From the NCBI GenBank assembly GCA_019113175.1, contig DXHY01000063.1:42044-106043 (forward strand): DNA of 64,000 nucleotides, in the 5' to 3' direction. Shown piece after piece: positions 26,324 through 33,757 of the stretch. Source of the DNA: Candidatus Eisenbergiella stercoravium. GTDB lineage: Bacteria > Bacillota > Clostridia > Lachnospirales > Lachnospiraceae. How positions within the stretch are numbered: position 1 is the first letter of the stretch; each line of letters opens with the position of its first letter. The notes beneath the pieces were generated by a model. The model had not been told where the DNA came from. It worked only from the letters and a program-made list of their open reading frames with translations, and ran no database searches. A program made the position numbers and the translations under genes.

Positions 26324-28132
26324 CGGCACCTCAAGACCTGCGCACAGCAGGAGAGGCATGGAGAGGATCAGCGGATAGGCGTAGCGCAGGTCCGCGGCCA
26401 CAGGAGTGGCGAGGCAGAGGGTCAGGATCAGGGCGAAGAACGGGATGAACAGAAGGCAGTTCCGCTTCCGCCCGTTCAGCGCGCAGTTTGCGCACCAGAA
26501 AATGGCCGCCCAGGTGAAGGCACCGATGCTGTAGAGTAGTCCGTAGAGCGGGAAAATGGTGTAAAGCTTATTCAGAATTTCAACCACCTTCCATGCTGCC
26601 GTACCCCTTAAAACCGACTGGCCGGTGAGGCCCACGTCGTTGGGGGATATACTTTCGTTAACGGTGAGGCCGGGCTCTCCCGGGAACCAGTATCCACGGG
26701 TCTGGTCCACGAAAGCATTCCAGTAATCCAGCGGATAGCGCAGGCCAAGCTGAATCCAGAGCTTCAGATAAGCTCCCTTGTGGGCTTCCAGATATTCCGG
26801 ATTTCCATACTGGATAAGCGCTTTGACAGGGTCGGAAAGCTCCGGCTGGTAATAATCCGCAATGGAATCATAGTCCACGGTCTGATTCAGCAGATCGATC
26901 TGTTCCTGTGTGAGCGTGCGGCCTTCATGGACCACCCGTGCAATCTGCTGGGCGGGAATGGAGAGGGACTCGGAAAAGGCGGGTTCTGCCACCCCGAGGG
27001 CATCGTAAACGGGCCCTTTGATGCAGAGGGAGAGGGCAGCAACGATGAGCAGGCCGGGCAGAAGGAGCTTCCATTCCCTCCTCAGAACGATAACCAGGAA
27101 GGGTGATGTGAGCAGGAACACATACAGCCCGTTGGAGCGGAAGAGGCAGACCAGCAGGCCGGAAAGCAGGAGCAGCGCAAGAAGCCCCGGCTGTTTTTTC
27201 AGTTTTTCATCGGACAGATACAGATGAAGCAGGCGGTATATGCAGAGGGCGAACAGGAGCAGAAAGCCGGAGAACAGCACGTCTTTCCACATCGTCACCG
27301 CAAAGCTCCCGTTATAGGGAACGCATGCGTAAAAAATGAGAAAAAGAAGACACAGCTTCCGGCCCGCTCCATAGCGGTATAGGATGCAGAGGCAGTAGCA
27401 TAGAAGCAGTGCCATCAGAACCATCTGAAATATGGTGTAGCAGGCAATTGCCGCGTAAACGTTGTCAAAAAGAGCCATGCCCAGCGAAAGGAAGAGCTTT
27501 ATGAGCAGCGTGTGAGCGAAGGGGTGATGATCGCTGTAGCCGGTCAGCCCCATGGCCTGACTGTACTGGCTGATGCTGTCAGGGGTCATTACGCCAGGGA
27601 AATTATAGAGAAACCAGGGAAGCCAGCAGCACAGGAGAATAACCGGAAGCAGCACCTTCATCTGAAGGGGAAGCTTCTGATCCTGTGTCCGGGGATTTTT
27701 CAGGCTTCCGATACGCAGCGCCCGTTTCCCCAGATAAAAGAAAAGAAGACGCAGGCCGCGGTAAAACAGAAAAAACAGGCCGAGGGCGCTCATCAGAAGG
27801 CTGGCGGCCTGAAAGAGCGGACTGGTCAGGCTTCCGACAAGTACGTCCGTCTCGCTGACAAGACAGAGGAATGTAAAGAAAAGAGCGAGCAGGCAGGAAG
27901 CCGTCCGCCGCCTTTTGGCGGACAGAGAGAGGACCAGCCTCCCCCCTTCCTTCGCAGGAAGGATTTCCCGTTCTTTTTCCGTTCCCAGGAGAAATACCTG
28001 AAAGCAGAGCAGGAAGAAGAGGAGCGTGAAAATGCTCGTTGTTTTCAGAGAGCAGATATTTGTGAGGGCGAAGGCGGCGAACCAGGCCTCAAAACCGGTC
28101 TGAATTTTACGGGAGTTCACTTTTTCCGTCAT
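26300..28132 (-). CDS. DUF6020-like polytopic membrane protein
   Basis: 610 residues with about twelve to fourteen membrane segments. After the first segments comes the sequence YNFPGVMTPDSISQYSQAMG followed by HHPFAHTLLIKLF, a loop with an acidic residue and His pair reminiscent of GT-C glycosyltransferases that use polyprenyl-phosphate sugars. A long extracellular loop (about 400-500) precedes the last helices. I believe it belongs to the DUF6020 group common in Lachnospiraceae; function is unproven. It is divergent from the next membrane gene and has AGGAAAGGA before its ATG. Cell-surface glycan transfer or polymerisation is the likely role, by context. Confidence 0.7.
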   Translation of the reverse strand: MTEKVNSRKIQTGFEAWFAAFALTNICSLKTTSIFTLLFFLLCFQVFLLGTEKEREILPAKEGGRLVLSLSAKRRRTASCLLALFFTFLCLVSETDVLVGSLTSPLFQAASLLMSALGLFFLFYRGLRLLFFYLGKRALRIGSLKNPRTQDQKLPLQMKVLLPVILLCCWLPWFLYNFPGVMTPDSISQYSQAMGLTGYSDHHPFAHTLLIKLFLSLGMALFDNVYAAIACYTIFQMVLMALLLCYCLCILYRYGAGRKLCLLFLIFYACVPYNGSFAVTMWKDVLFSGFLLLFALCIYRLLHLYLSDEKLKKQPGLLALLLLSGLLVCLFRSNGLYVFLLTSPFLVIVLRREWKLLLPGLLIVAALSLCIKGPVYDALGVAEPAFSESLSIPAQQIARVVHEGRTLTQEQIDLLNQTVDYDSIADYYQPELSDPVKALIQYGNPEYLEAHKGAYLKLWIQLGLRYPLDYWNAFVDQTRGYWFPGEPGLTVNESISPNDVGLTGQSVLRGTAAWKVVEILNKLYTIFPLYGLLYSIGAFTWAAIFWCANCALNGRKRNCLLFIPFFALILTLCLATPVAADLRYAYPLILSMPLLLCAGLEVPERTAGKF

Positions 28133-28220
28133 GAGTGCGTCCTTTCCTGAATGTGTTTGTGCTTCGCGTAATAATTAATTATACCGCAGAATTTTTAGAA
28201 AAGAAAGGTGAGAATCCGGA

Positions 28221-30068
28221 ATGCTGTTTGTGCTGCTGAACTGGTGTTATCTGTCAATAACGGCTTTTATCACGGGCTTTGCGTGCCTGCTGCCCTTTGA
28301 AAGGCTGGGGTACCGTCTGCGCAGCATGACGGCTGTGTGGATGGCGGGACTGGCGGCTCTGACGGTATATTCCCAGATTTACAGTCTGTTCGGCGGTGTG
28401 GGAGCCGGGGCGAATCTGCTGCTCATCCTGTTCTGTCTGGCGGCCGCTCTGCTTCTGAGAAAAAGGATTGCGGAATTCTGGCGGCTTCAGGCGGAAGGAA
28501 TCAGCCGGCTGAAGCTGCTGCTCCTGCTTTTTCTGATTCTGCTTCTTGCATACGGCACCTCCCGCGGCTTTATGCATGTGGACACCGGCCTGTATCACGC
28601 GCAGGCGATCCGGTGGATCGAGGAATACGGCGTGGTGCCCGGCCTTGGCAACCTGCACAGCCGGTTCGCCTATAACAGCGCGGCCTTCGCGCTCTGCGCG
28701 CTGTTTTCCATGAAGTGGCTGTTTGGAGAACCCATGCATGCGGTACAGGGCTTTCTTGCTCTGGTTGTGGCTCTCCGGTGCGCTTCCGGGTTCCTGACGC
28801 TGGGAAAGGGACGGCGTGTGCGGATTTCGGACTTTCTGCGGCTGGGGGCCGTCTACTATCTGACGGTTCTGTTCGGAGAGATCGTTTCTCCGGCATCGGA
28901 TTATTTTGCCATGCTTCTGGTCTTTTTCGTGCTGATCGCATGGCTGGATTATCTGGAGGCAGGAGAAAAAAATGCCGCACCCTATGCTCTGCTTTCCCTG
29001 CTTCTGGTGTTTACGGTAACCGTGAAGGTATCCGCGGCGGTGATTCTGCTGCTGGCGCTGAAGCCGGCCGTCATGCTGATCCGGGATAGGCGGTGGAAGC
29101 AGATCGGCCTGTATATCGGGCTCGGCGTCCTGATCTGCCTGCCCTGGCTGATTCGGGGCGTGCTGATTTCCGGCTGGCTGTTTTATCCCTTCACCTTTCC
29201 GGATCTGTTTTCGGTGGACTGGAAGATGGAGAAGGGCTATGCGGATTCCGACGCGAAGGAAATCCAGGTTTTTGCCAGAGGCCTGTACGATGTGAATCTG
29301 TATGACACCCCCTTTTCGGGATGGGTGAAAAACTGGTTCGGACAGTTGCGGGGAATGGAGAAGCTGTGGGCTGCGGCCTGCGCTTTCTGTACGGCGGCCG
29401 GTGCGGCCTCTCTGATTCTGACAGCGGTTTCCCTTCTGCGAAAGAGCGGCGCCATAATGAAAAGGATGAGCATCCTGGCAGGGGACTGGCTTCTGTATGG
29501 GACGGTGCTGATCGCCGGGTATCTGTTCTGGCAGTTTTCCGCCCCTCTCATCCGGTATGGCTATGCCTATGTGATCGCCCTTCCCATGGGGACCGCCGGC
29601 TTCTGGTTCTGCTTTCTGGCGGGAAGGGAACGAAAGAAAAAGACGGTGGAGGAGAAGGTTCCCTCGAAAACCGAAGAAGGGATATCCGTGGAAGGAGCTG
29701 GCCCTGCCGAAGGCATCTCACGGGACCCCGCCGAAGGCGTATTCCGGGGAACCGCCGAAGGCGTATTCCGGGGAACCGCCGAAGGCGTATTCCTCCTCTG
29801 CCTCTCCGTGCTTCTTTTGTATAAGGCGGTGGACCTGGCGGGAGCGGTGCGGGAATCGGCGGTCCAGCCATATTATATCCGACAGCAGGAATACGGAACG
29901 TTTGAGGCGTTCACTTATGAGGTGGACGGCGTTACGATTTATGTTCCTTCGGACGGAGGAAGAATTGGTTATGATAAATTTCCGTCCTCGCCAAGGGTGC
30001 AGGACATCGAGCTGCGCAGGCCCGGAGATCTGAGCTCCGGCTTTCGGGCGGCAGCAGACGGGGAATGA
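28221..30068 (+). CDS. LIC_10190-like polytopic membrane protein
   Basis: 615 residues with about twelve membrane segments and a soluble C-terminal ~110 residues. Near residue 115 the sequence GFMHVDTGLYHAQAIRWIEE, then YGVVPGLGNLHSRFAYNSA, resembles the acidic outward loop of GT-C type glycosyltransferases; I recall this pattern from LIC_10190-family proteins. A cytoplasmic loop near residues 495-525 carries an in-frame 24 bp tandem repeat. manC overlaps or follows at once (stop 30068). A role in moving or transferring a polyprenyl-linked sugar is inferred. Confidence 0.65.
   Translation: MLFVLLNWCYLSITAFITGFACLLPFERLGYRLRSMTAVWMAGLAALTVYSQIYSLFGGVGAGANLLLILFCLAAALLLRKRIAEFWRLQAEGISRLKLLLLLFLILLLAYGTSRGFMHVDTGLYHAQAIRWIEEYGVVPGLGNLHSRFAYNSAAFALCALFSMKWLFGEPMHAVQGFLALVVALRCASGFLTLGKGRRVRISDFLRLGAVYYLTVLFGEIVSPASDYFAMLLVFFVLIAWLDYLEAGEKNAAPYALLSLLLVFTVTVKVSAAVILLLALKPAVMLIRDRRWKQIGLYIGLGVLICLPWLIRGVLISGWLFYPFTFPDLFSVDWKMEKGYADSDAKEIQVFARGLYDVNLYDTPFSGWVKNWFGQLRGMEKLWAAACAFCTAAGAASLILTAVSLLRKSGAIMKRMSILAGDWLLYGTVLIAGYLFWQFSAPLIRYGYAYVIALPMGTAGFWFCFLAGRERKKKTVEEKVPSKTEEGISVEGAGPAEGISRDPAEGVFRGTAEGVFRGTAEGVFLLCLSVLLLYKAVDLAGAVRESAVQPYYIRQQEYGTFEAFTYEVDGVTIYVPSDGGRIGYDKFPSSPRVQDIELRRPGDLSSGFRAAADGE
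29706..29792 (+). repeat. 24 bp in-frame tandem repeat, 3.6 copies
   Basis: Units start at 29706 (divergent), 29730, 29754 and 29778 (partial). The second and third units are identical and encode AEGVFRGT; the first encodes AEGISRDP. The repeat lies in a predicted cytoplasmic loop between membrane helices, so copy number can change without a frameshift. Confidence 0.9.
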
Positions 30069-30085
30069 ACAGAAAGGAGATTGTT

Positions 30086-31144
30086 ATGAAAGTTTATGGA
30101 GTTGTGATGGCGGGCGGCGGAGGCACCAGGCTCTGGCCGCTCTCCACGAGCAGGAAGCCCAAGCAGTTCCTGAATCTTTCCGGAAAGGAAACGTTGGTTA
30201 ACGAAGCCATTGACAGGCTCTCCGGCGTGGCGCAGGAGACCTTCATAGTCACCAATGCCTCTCAGGCGCAGGAGATGCTTTCCCAGACCGCAGGAAGGGT
30301 GCCGGAGGATCATATTCTGAAGGAGCCTGCGGCAAGAAATACGGCGGCCTGTATCGGTTATGCCGCAATGACCATTCTGAAAAAATACGGGGACGGCATC
30401 ATGTGCGTGGTTCCCTCTGATCCCTATATCCGGGATGAGGAAGGCTTCCGGCAGACATTGAAAGGTGCCGTGGCTGCCGCGGAGGAAACGGACGCTCTGG
30501 TGACTATCGGCATACGCCCCACCTTCCCGTCCACGGGCTATGGATATATCAAAAATACGGCTGTGGAGGGAAAGCCCTGGCGCAGGGTGGAGGAATTCGT
30601 GGAGAAGCCGGATGAGGAGACGGCGGAGCGCTACGTGGCGGAGGGCTATGCCTGGAACAGCGGCATGTTCATCTGGAAGGCTTCCACCATCCTTTCCTGG
30701 TTTGAGAAGCTGCTTCCGGATATTTACTCGTATCTGGTACAGCTTTCAGAGGGATTCGGCGCGGAAAATGAAGAGGCGCTTCTGTGGGAAATTTATCCGA
30801 AAATCCCCAAAATCTCCGTGGATTATGGTATTATGGAAAGAGCGGATCATGTGCTGATGGTGCCCGGTGATTTTGGCTGGAGCGATGTGGGCGGCTGGGA
30901 CGCTTTCGATGCCTTAAAGGAACGGGATGAGAACGGCAACATTACGGTGGGAAAGACGTTGCTGCTTGACAGTCAGGGCTGTACCGCGTATTCTGTAGAC
31001 AGGCTGATTGCGGCAGTGGGTGTGAAGGATCTGATCATCGTGCAGGCCGGAGAATCGGTGCTGGTGTGTCCCGCATCCCAGGCCCAGCGGGTGAAGGAGA
31101 TCGTGGAGACACTGGCGGAAAAAGGCGAAAAAGAGTACCTGTAA
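30086..31144 (+). CDS. manC: Mannose-1-phosphate guanylyltransferase
   Basis: Makes GDP-mannose from GTP and mannose-1-phosphate. 352 residues from the ATG at 30086, seven bases after AAAGGAGA; an upstream ATG at 30065 overlaps the previous gene. The nucleotidyltransferase signature is GGGGTRLWPLS; the sugar-binding site includes FVEKP. Its length is that of the single-domain form, without the isomerase domain of bifunctional ManC. No manB or gmd is adjacent. It supplies a mannose donor for the surface glycans encoded nearby. Confidence 0.92.
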   Translation: MKVYGVVMAGGGGTRLWPLSTSRKPKQFLNLSGKETLVNEAIDRLSGVAQETFIVTNASQAQEMLSQTAGRVPEDHILKEPAARNTAACIGYAAMTILKKYGDGIMCVVPSDPYIRDEEGFRQTLKGAVAAAEETDALVTIGIRPTFPSTGYGYIKNTAVEGKPWRRVEEFVEKPDEETAERYVAEGYAWNSGMFIWKASTILSWFEKLLPDIYSYLVQLSEGFGAENEEALLWEIYPKIPKISVDYGIMERADHVLMVPGDFGWSDVGGWDAFDALKERDENGNITVGKTLLLDSQGCTAYSVDRLIAAVGVKDLIIVQAGESVLVCPASQAQRVKEIVETLAEKGEKEYL

Positions 31145-31199
31145 GGTTACAGCTTACTCCGTGCCATTCGCAAAGCTCTGCTCATAGATGGAGCTCCCT

Positions 31200-31263
31200 T
31201 CATCCGCTCAGAATCGGACATCTGCTCGTGTGAGCATGGCATCTGTCCGATCCTGTCGGATGA
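31200..31263 (+). other. Three nested stems before the Spo0A-domain gene
   Basis: TCATCCG (31200-31206) pairs with CGGATGA (31257-31263). ATCGGACA (31213-31220) pairs with TGTCCGAT (31244-31251). TGCTC (31223-31227) pairs with GAGCA (31232-31236). A small palindrome GGAAAT-A-ATTTCC follows at 31337-31349. There is no T-run, so this is probably not a simple terminator. Confidence 0.6.
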
Positions 31264-31378
31264 GTGAACCGTAAGTCGAAATATCTCGATGGATTCCTGT
31301 TCTGCTTATCCCCGCGGACGTGGTAATATTAATTCTGGAAATAATTTCCGAATGAAAAAACACAGGAGGAAGCAGAAT

Positions 31379-31756
31379 ATGATTACCATAGAGGTGACGG
31401 AAACACAGATTGAGCGCTATGTATCCGGCATGATGCTGGAACTTGGAGTTCCGGCTCATTTGAGGGGTTATTATTATCTTCGGGAGGCCATCGTGCTGGC
31501 CTCGCAGGATATGGAGCTGGTGGGAAGCGTGACCAAGCTTCTGTATCCGGGAATCGCAAAACGTTCGCATACCAATATCCAGAGGGTGGAGCGGGCCATC
31601 CGCAATGCGATCGAGGTTTCCTGGGAGAGGGGAAATCCGGCCGTGTTTGAAGAACTGTTCGGCTACAGCAGCGCGTCCGGTGCGCCGCGTCCCACCAACA
31701 GTGAGTATATTGCAAGGATTGCGGACCGGGTCCGGCTGGATCTGTCCGTTTCCTGA
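31379..31756 (+). CDS. Stand-alone Spo0A C-terminal DNA-binding domain protein
   Basis: 125 residues that match almost only the effector domain of Spo0A: ELGVPAHLRGYYYLREAI, LLYPGIAKRSHTNIQRVERA, IEVSWERGNPAVFEELFG and PTNSEYIARIADRVRL. The receiver domain with the phosphorylated Asp is absent. AGGAGGAAG precedes the ATG at 31379. The recognition helix region is intact, so it should bind 0A-box-like sites without phosphorylation control. It lies inside a polysaccharide gene region, between manC and a GtrB-like gene. It may be a regulator of these genes or a paralogue competing with Spo0A. Confidence 0.88.
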   Translation: MITIEVTETQIERYVSGMMLELGVPAHLRGYYYLREAIVLASQDMELVGSVTKLLYPGIAKRSHTNIQRVERAIRNAIEVSWERGNPAVFEELFGYSSASGAPRPTNSEYIARIADRVRLDLSVS

Positions 31757-31771
31757 AAAAACAGGAGGAGC

Positions 31772-31850
31772 GGAAATCGGCTTTGCCGATTTCCTGGAAG
31801 AATTGCTTACGCAATTCTTCATATGGAATTGAAAGCGGCCGTTCGGCCGC
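31772..31850 (+). repeat. Array of three perfect hairpins before the GtrB-like gene
   Basis: Hairpin 1: GGAAATCGGC (31772-31781) with GCCGATTTCC (31785-31794). Hairpin 2: GAAGAATTGC (31797-31806) with GCAATTCTTC (31811-31820). Hairpin 3: GCGGCCG (31835-31841) with CGGCCGC (31844-31850). The ribosome site and ATG (31866) follow within 16 bases. Hairpin 2 recurs at 40743-40766. Confidence 0.85.
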
Positions 31851-31865
31851 GGAAAAGAGGAACAA

Positions 31866-32795
31866 ATGAGTCTGCTGAGTGTCATTGTCCCCTGCTATAA
31901 CGAGGAGGAAAATGTCGCCTGTTTTTATGAGGAGCTGATGAAGAACAGACCTTTTTTTGAAAAGGAAGGTCTGCAGGTGGAGATTCTGTATATTGATGAC
32001 GGTTCGAAGGATGGAACTGTTGCCGAGGTGAAGAAACTGCGCGAAAGGGATGAAAACGTGAGGCTTGTCTCCTTTTCCCGGAATTTTGGCAAGGAGGCTG
32101 CCATCTATGCGGGCCTGGAAAAGGCAAAGGGAGATTACGTGGTGATGATGGACGCGGACCTGCAGGATCCGCCCTCCCTGCTTCCGGAGATGTTTGCCCA
32201 CATCCATGAGGGATATGATTCCGTGGCCACCAGAAGGGTTTCCAGAAAGGGAGAACCCCCCATCCGTTCCTTTTTTGCCCGTCTGTTCTATCGTCTCGTG
32301 AACAGGATTTCCAAAACGGAGATCGTGGACGGGGCCAGGGATTACCGGCTTATGACCAGGCAGGTGGTGGACGCCATCCTGCGCATGACGGAATACAACC
32401 GCTTTACCAAGGGAATTTTCGGCTGGGTCGGCTTCAGGACCAAATGGATGGAGTATGAAAATATTGAGCGGGCCCACGGCGAGACCAAGTGGTCCTTCTG
32501 GAAGCTGTTTCTGTACGCCATTGACGGAATTACCGCCTTTTCCACGGTGCCTCTGGCGCTGGCTTCCATCATGGGCGTGGTGTTCTGCATTATCGCATTT
32601 TTGATGATCATTGTTATTGTAATCAAAACGCTGCTGTTCGGTGATCCCGTGGGAGGCTGGCCTTCGATGACCTGCATCATCTGCATGGTGAGCGGCGTGC
32701 AGCTTTTCTGTCTCGGCATTGTGGGGCAGTATCTGTCCAAGACCTACATGGAAGTGAAAAGAAGACCCATTTATCTGGTAAAGGAAGAAATCTGA
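31866..32795 (+). CDS. GtrB/DPM1-like polyprenyl-phosphate glycosyltransferase
   Basis: 309 residues. A GT2 catalytic domain (LSVIVPCYNEEENV; DDGSKDGT; the metal-binding MMDADLQDPP) is followed by two C-terminal membrane helices (about 230-290), the plan of GtrB-type enzymes. These charge undecaprenyl phosphate with a single sugar on the inner face of the membrane, for later use by GT-C enzymes outside. The two GT-C-like membrane proteins upstream (26300 and 28221) are candidate users. The sugar is not predictable. Confidence 0.85.
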   Translation: MSLLSVIVPCYNEEENVACFYEELMKNRPFFEKEGLQVEILYIDDGSKDGTVAEVKKLRERDENVRLVSFSRNFGKEAAIYAGLEKAKGDYVVMMDADLQDPPSLLPEMFAHIHEGYDSVATRRVSRKGEPPIRSFFARLFYRLVNRISKTEIVDGARDYRLMTRQVVDAILRMTEYNRFTKGIFGWVGFRTKWMEYENIERAHGETKWSFWKLFLYAIDGITAFSTVPLALASIMGVVFCIIAFLMIIVIVIKTLLFGDPVGGWPSMTCIICMVSGVQLFCLGIVGQYLSKTYMEVKRRPIYLVKEEI

Positions 32796-32802
32796 AAATA
32801 CT

Positions 32803-33555
32803 ATGAGTGAACGGATCAGTATTGTGATGCCTGTTTTCAACGCGGCGGCATGGCTGGAGCAGACGGTCGCTTCCGTGCAGACTCAGACCCATCAGGACTG
32901 GGAGCTGATTGCCGTGGACGACTGCTCTTCGGACGGAAGCTTCTGCATGCTTCAGAAAATGGCGGAGAAGGATGGACGCATCCGTCCGGTGCGCCTTGAG
33001 GAAAATATCGGTGCGGCACGTACGCGCAATGAAGGAATCCGGCTGGCGCGGGGAAGGTATCTGGCCTTTCTGGATTCAGATGATCTGTGGAAGAAAACAA
33101 AGCTGGAAAAAGAGCTTGCTTTTCTGAAGGAAAGGCAGGCTGCTTTTGCTTTTACCGCATATGAATTCGGAGATGAAAACGGAATCGGAAACGGGAAGAT
33201 TGTCCGCGTACCGCAGACGCTTTCCTACAAAGAGGCGTTATCCAGGACCATTATCTTCACCACCACGGTGATGTTCGATCTGGAAAAGATTGACCGGAGC
33301 CTGATTTTCATGCCGGATGTGAAGAGTGAGGATACGGCAACCTGGTGGCGGATTCTGCGTGCCGGATATACGGCCTACGGGCTGAATGAAAATCTGGCCG
33401 TGTACCGCCGGCCGAAGAATTCCCTTTCCTCCAACAAGCTGGAAGCCGTCCGGCGCATCTGGAATCTGTACCGGAAGCAGGAGGGACTTTCCGCCCCGGT
33501 GAGCGCATGTTATCTGTTTTTCTGGGCCCTGCGGGCAACGGTAAGGCGGTTGTAG
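32803..33555 (+). CDS. Family 2 glycosyltransferase
   Basis: 250 residues, cytoplasmic, with a GT-A fold: ISIVMPVFNAAAWLEQTV, DDCSSDGS and the metal-binding FLDSDDLW. It ends without membrane helices, although the last residues (ACYLFFWALRATVRRL) could bind the membrane. It starts seven bases after the GtrB-like gene, so they share a transcript. Donor and acceptor unknown. Confidence 0.85.
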   Translation: MSERISIVMPVFNAAAWLEQTVASVQTQTHQDWELIAVDDCSSDGSFCMLQKMAEKDGRIRPVRLEENIGAARTRNEGIRLARGRYLAFLDSDDLWKKTKLEKELAFLKERQAAFAFTAYEFGDENGIGNGKIVRVPQTLSYKEALSRTIIFTTTVMFDLEKIDRSLIFMPDVKSEDTATWWRILRAGYTAYGLNENLAVYRRPKNSLSSNKLEAVRRIWNLYRKQEGLSAPVSACYLFFWALRATVRRL

Positions 33556-33591
33556 CGGCATGCTGCATCACACTCTGGCCACGCATTGGCT

Positions 33592-33667
33592 GCGCGTCCG
33601 GGAGTCGACAGCGCGCCCAGGAGTCGACAGCGTGCCCAGGAGTCGACAGCGTGCCCAGGAGTCGACA
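33592..33667 (+). repeat. Four tandem 19 bp repeats upstream of a promoter
   Basis: Units at 33592-33610, 33611-33629, 33630-33648 and 33649-33667. The last two are identical (GCGTGCCCAGGAGTCGACA); the second has one change and the first three. Each holds the palindrome GTCGAC. The array ends seven bases before the -35 of the promoter for the sugar-phosphotransferase gene. Confidence 0.95.
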
Positions 33668-33674
33668 GCGGCAC

Positions 33675-33703
33675 TTGTCCGTCATCGGCTTGTGTGGTAA
33701 ACT
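33675..33703 (+). promoter_or_regulatory. Promoter of the polysaccharide priming operon
   Basis: TTGTCC (33675-33680), exactly 17 bases, TAAACT (33698-33703), with a TGG extension before the -10. It directly follows the tandem repeats and should drive the operon from 33758 to at least 43144. Confidence 0.75.
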
Positions 33704-33757
33704 AAGAGAAATGCTGCATCGGACGTGGTGCGGCGCCTCGGAAGGGACAAGAAGTAT

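Noticed and set aside
33592..33667. CRISPR array
   Set aside because: The 19 bp units are directly adjacent with no spacers, and no cas genes are nearby; it is a simple tandem repeat.
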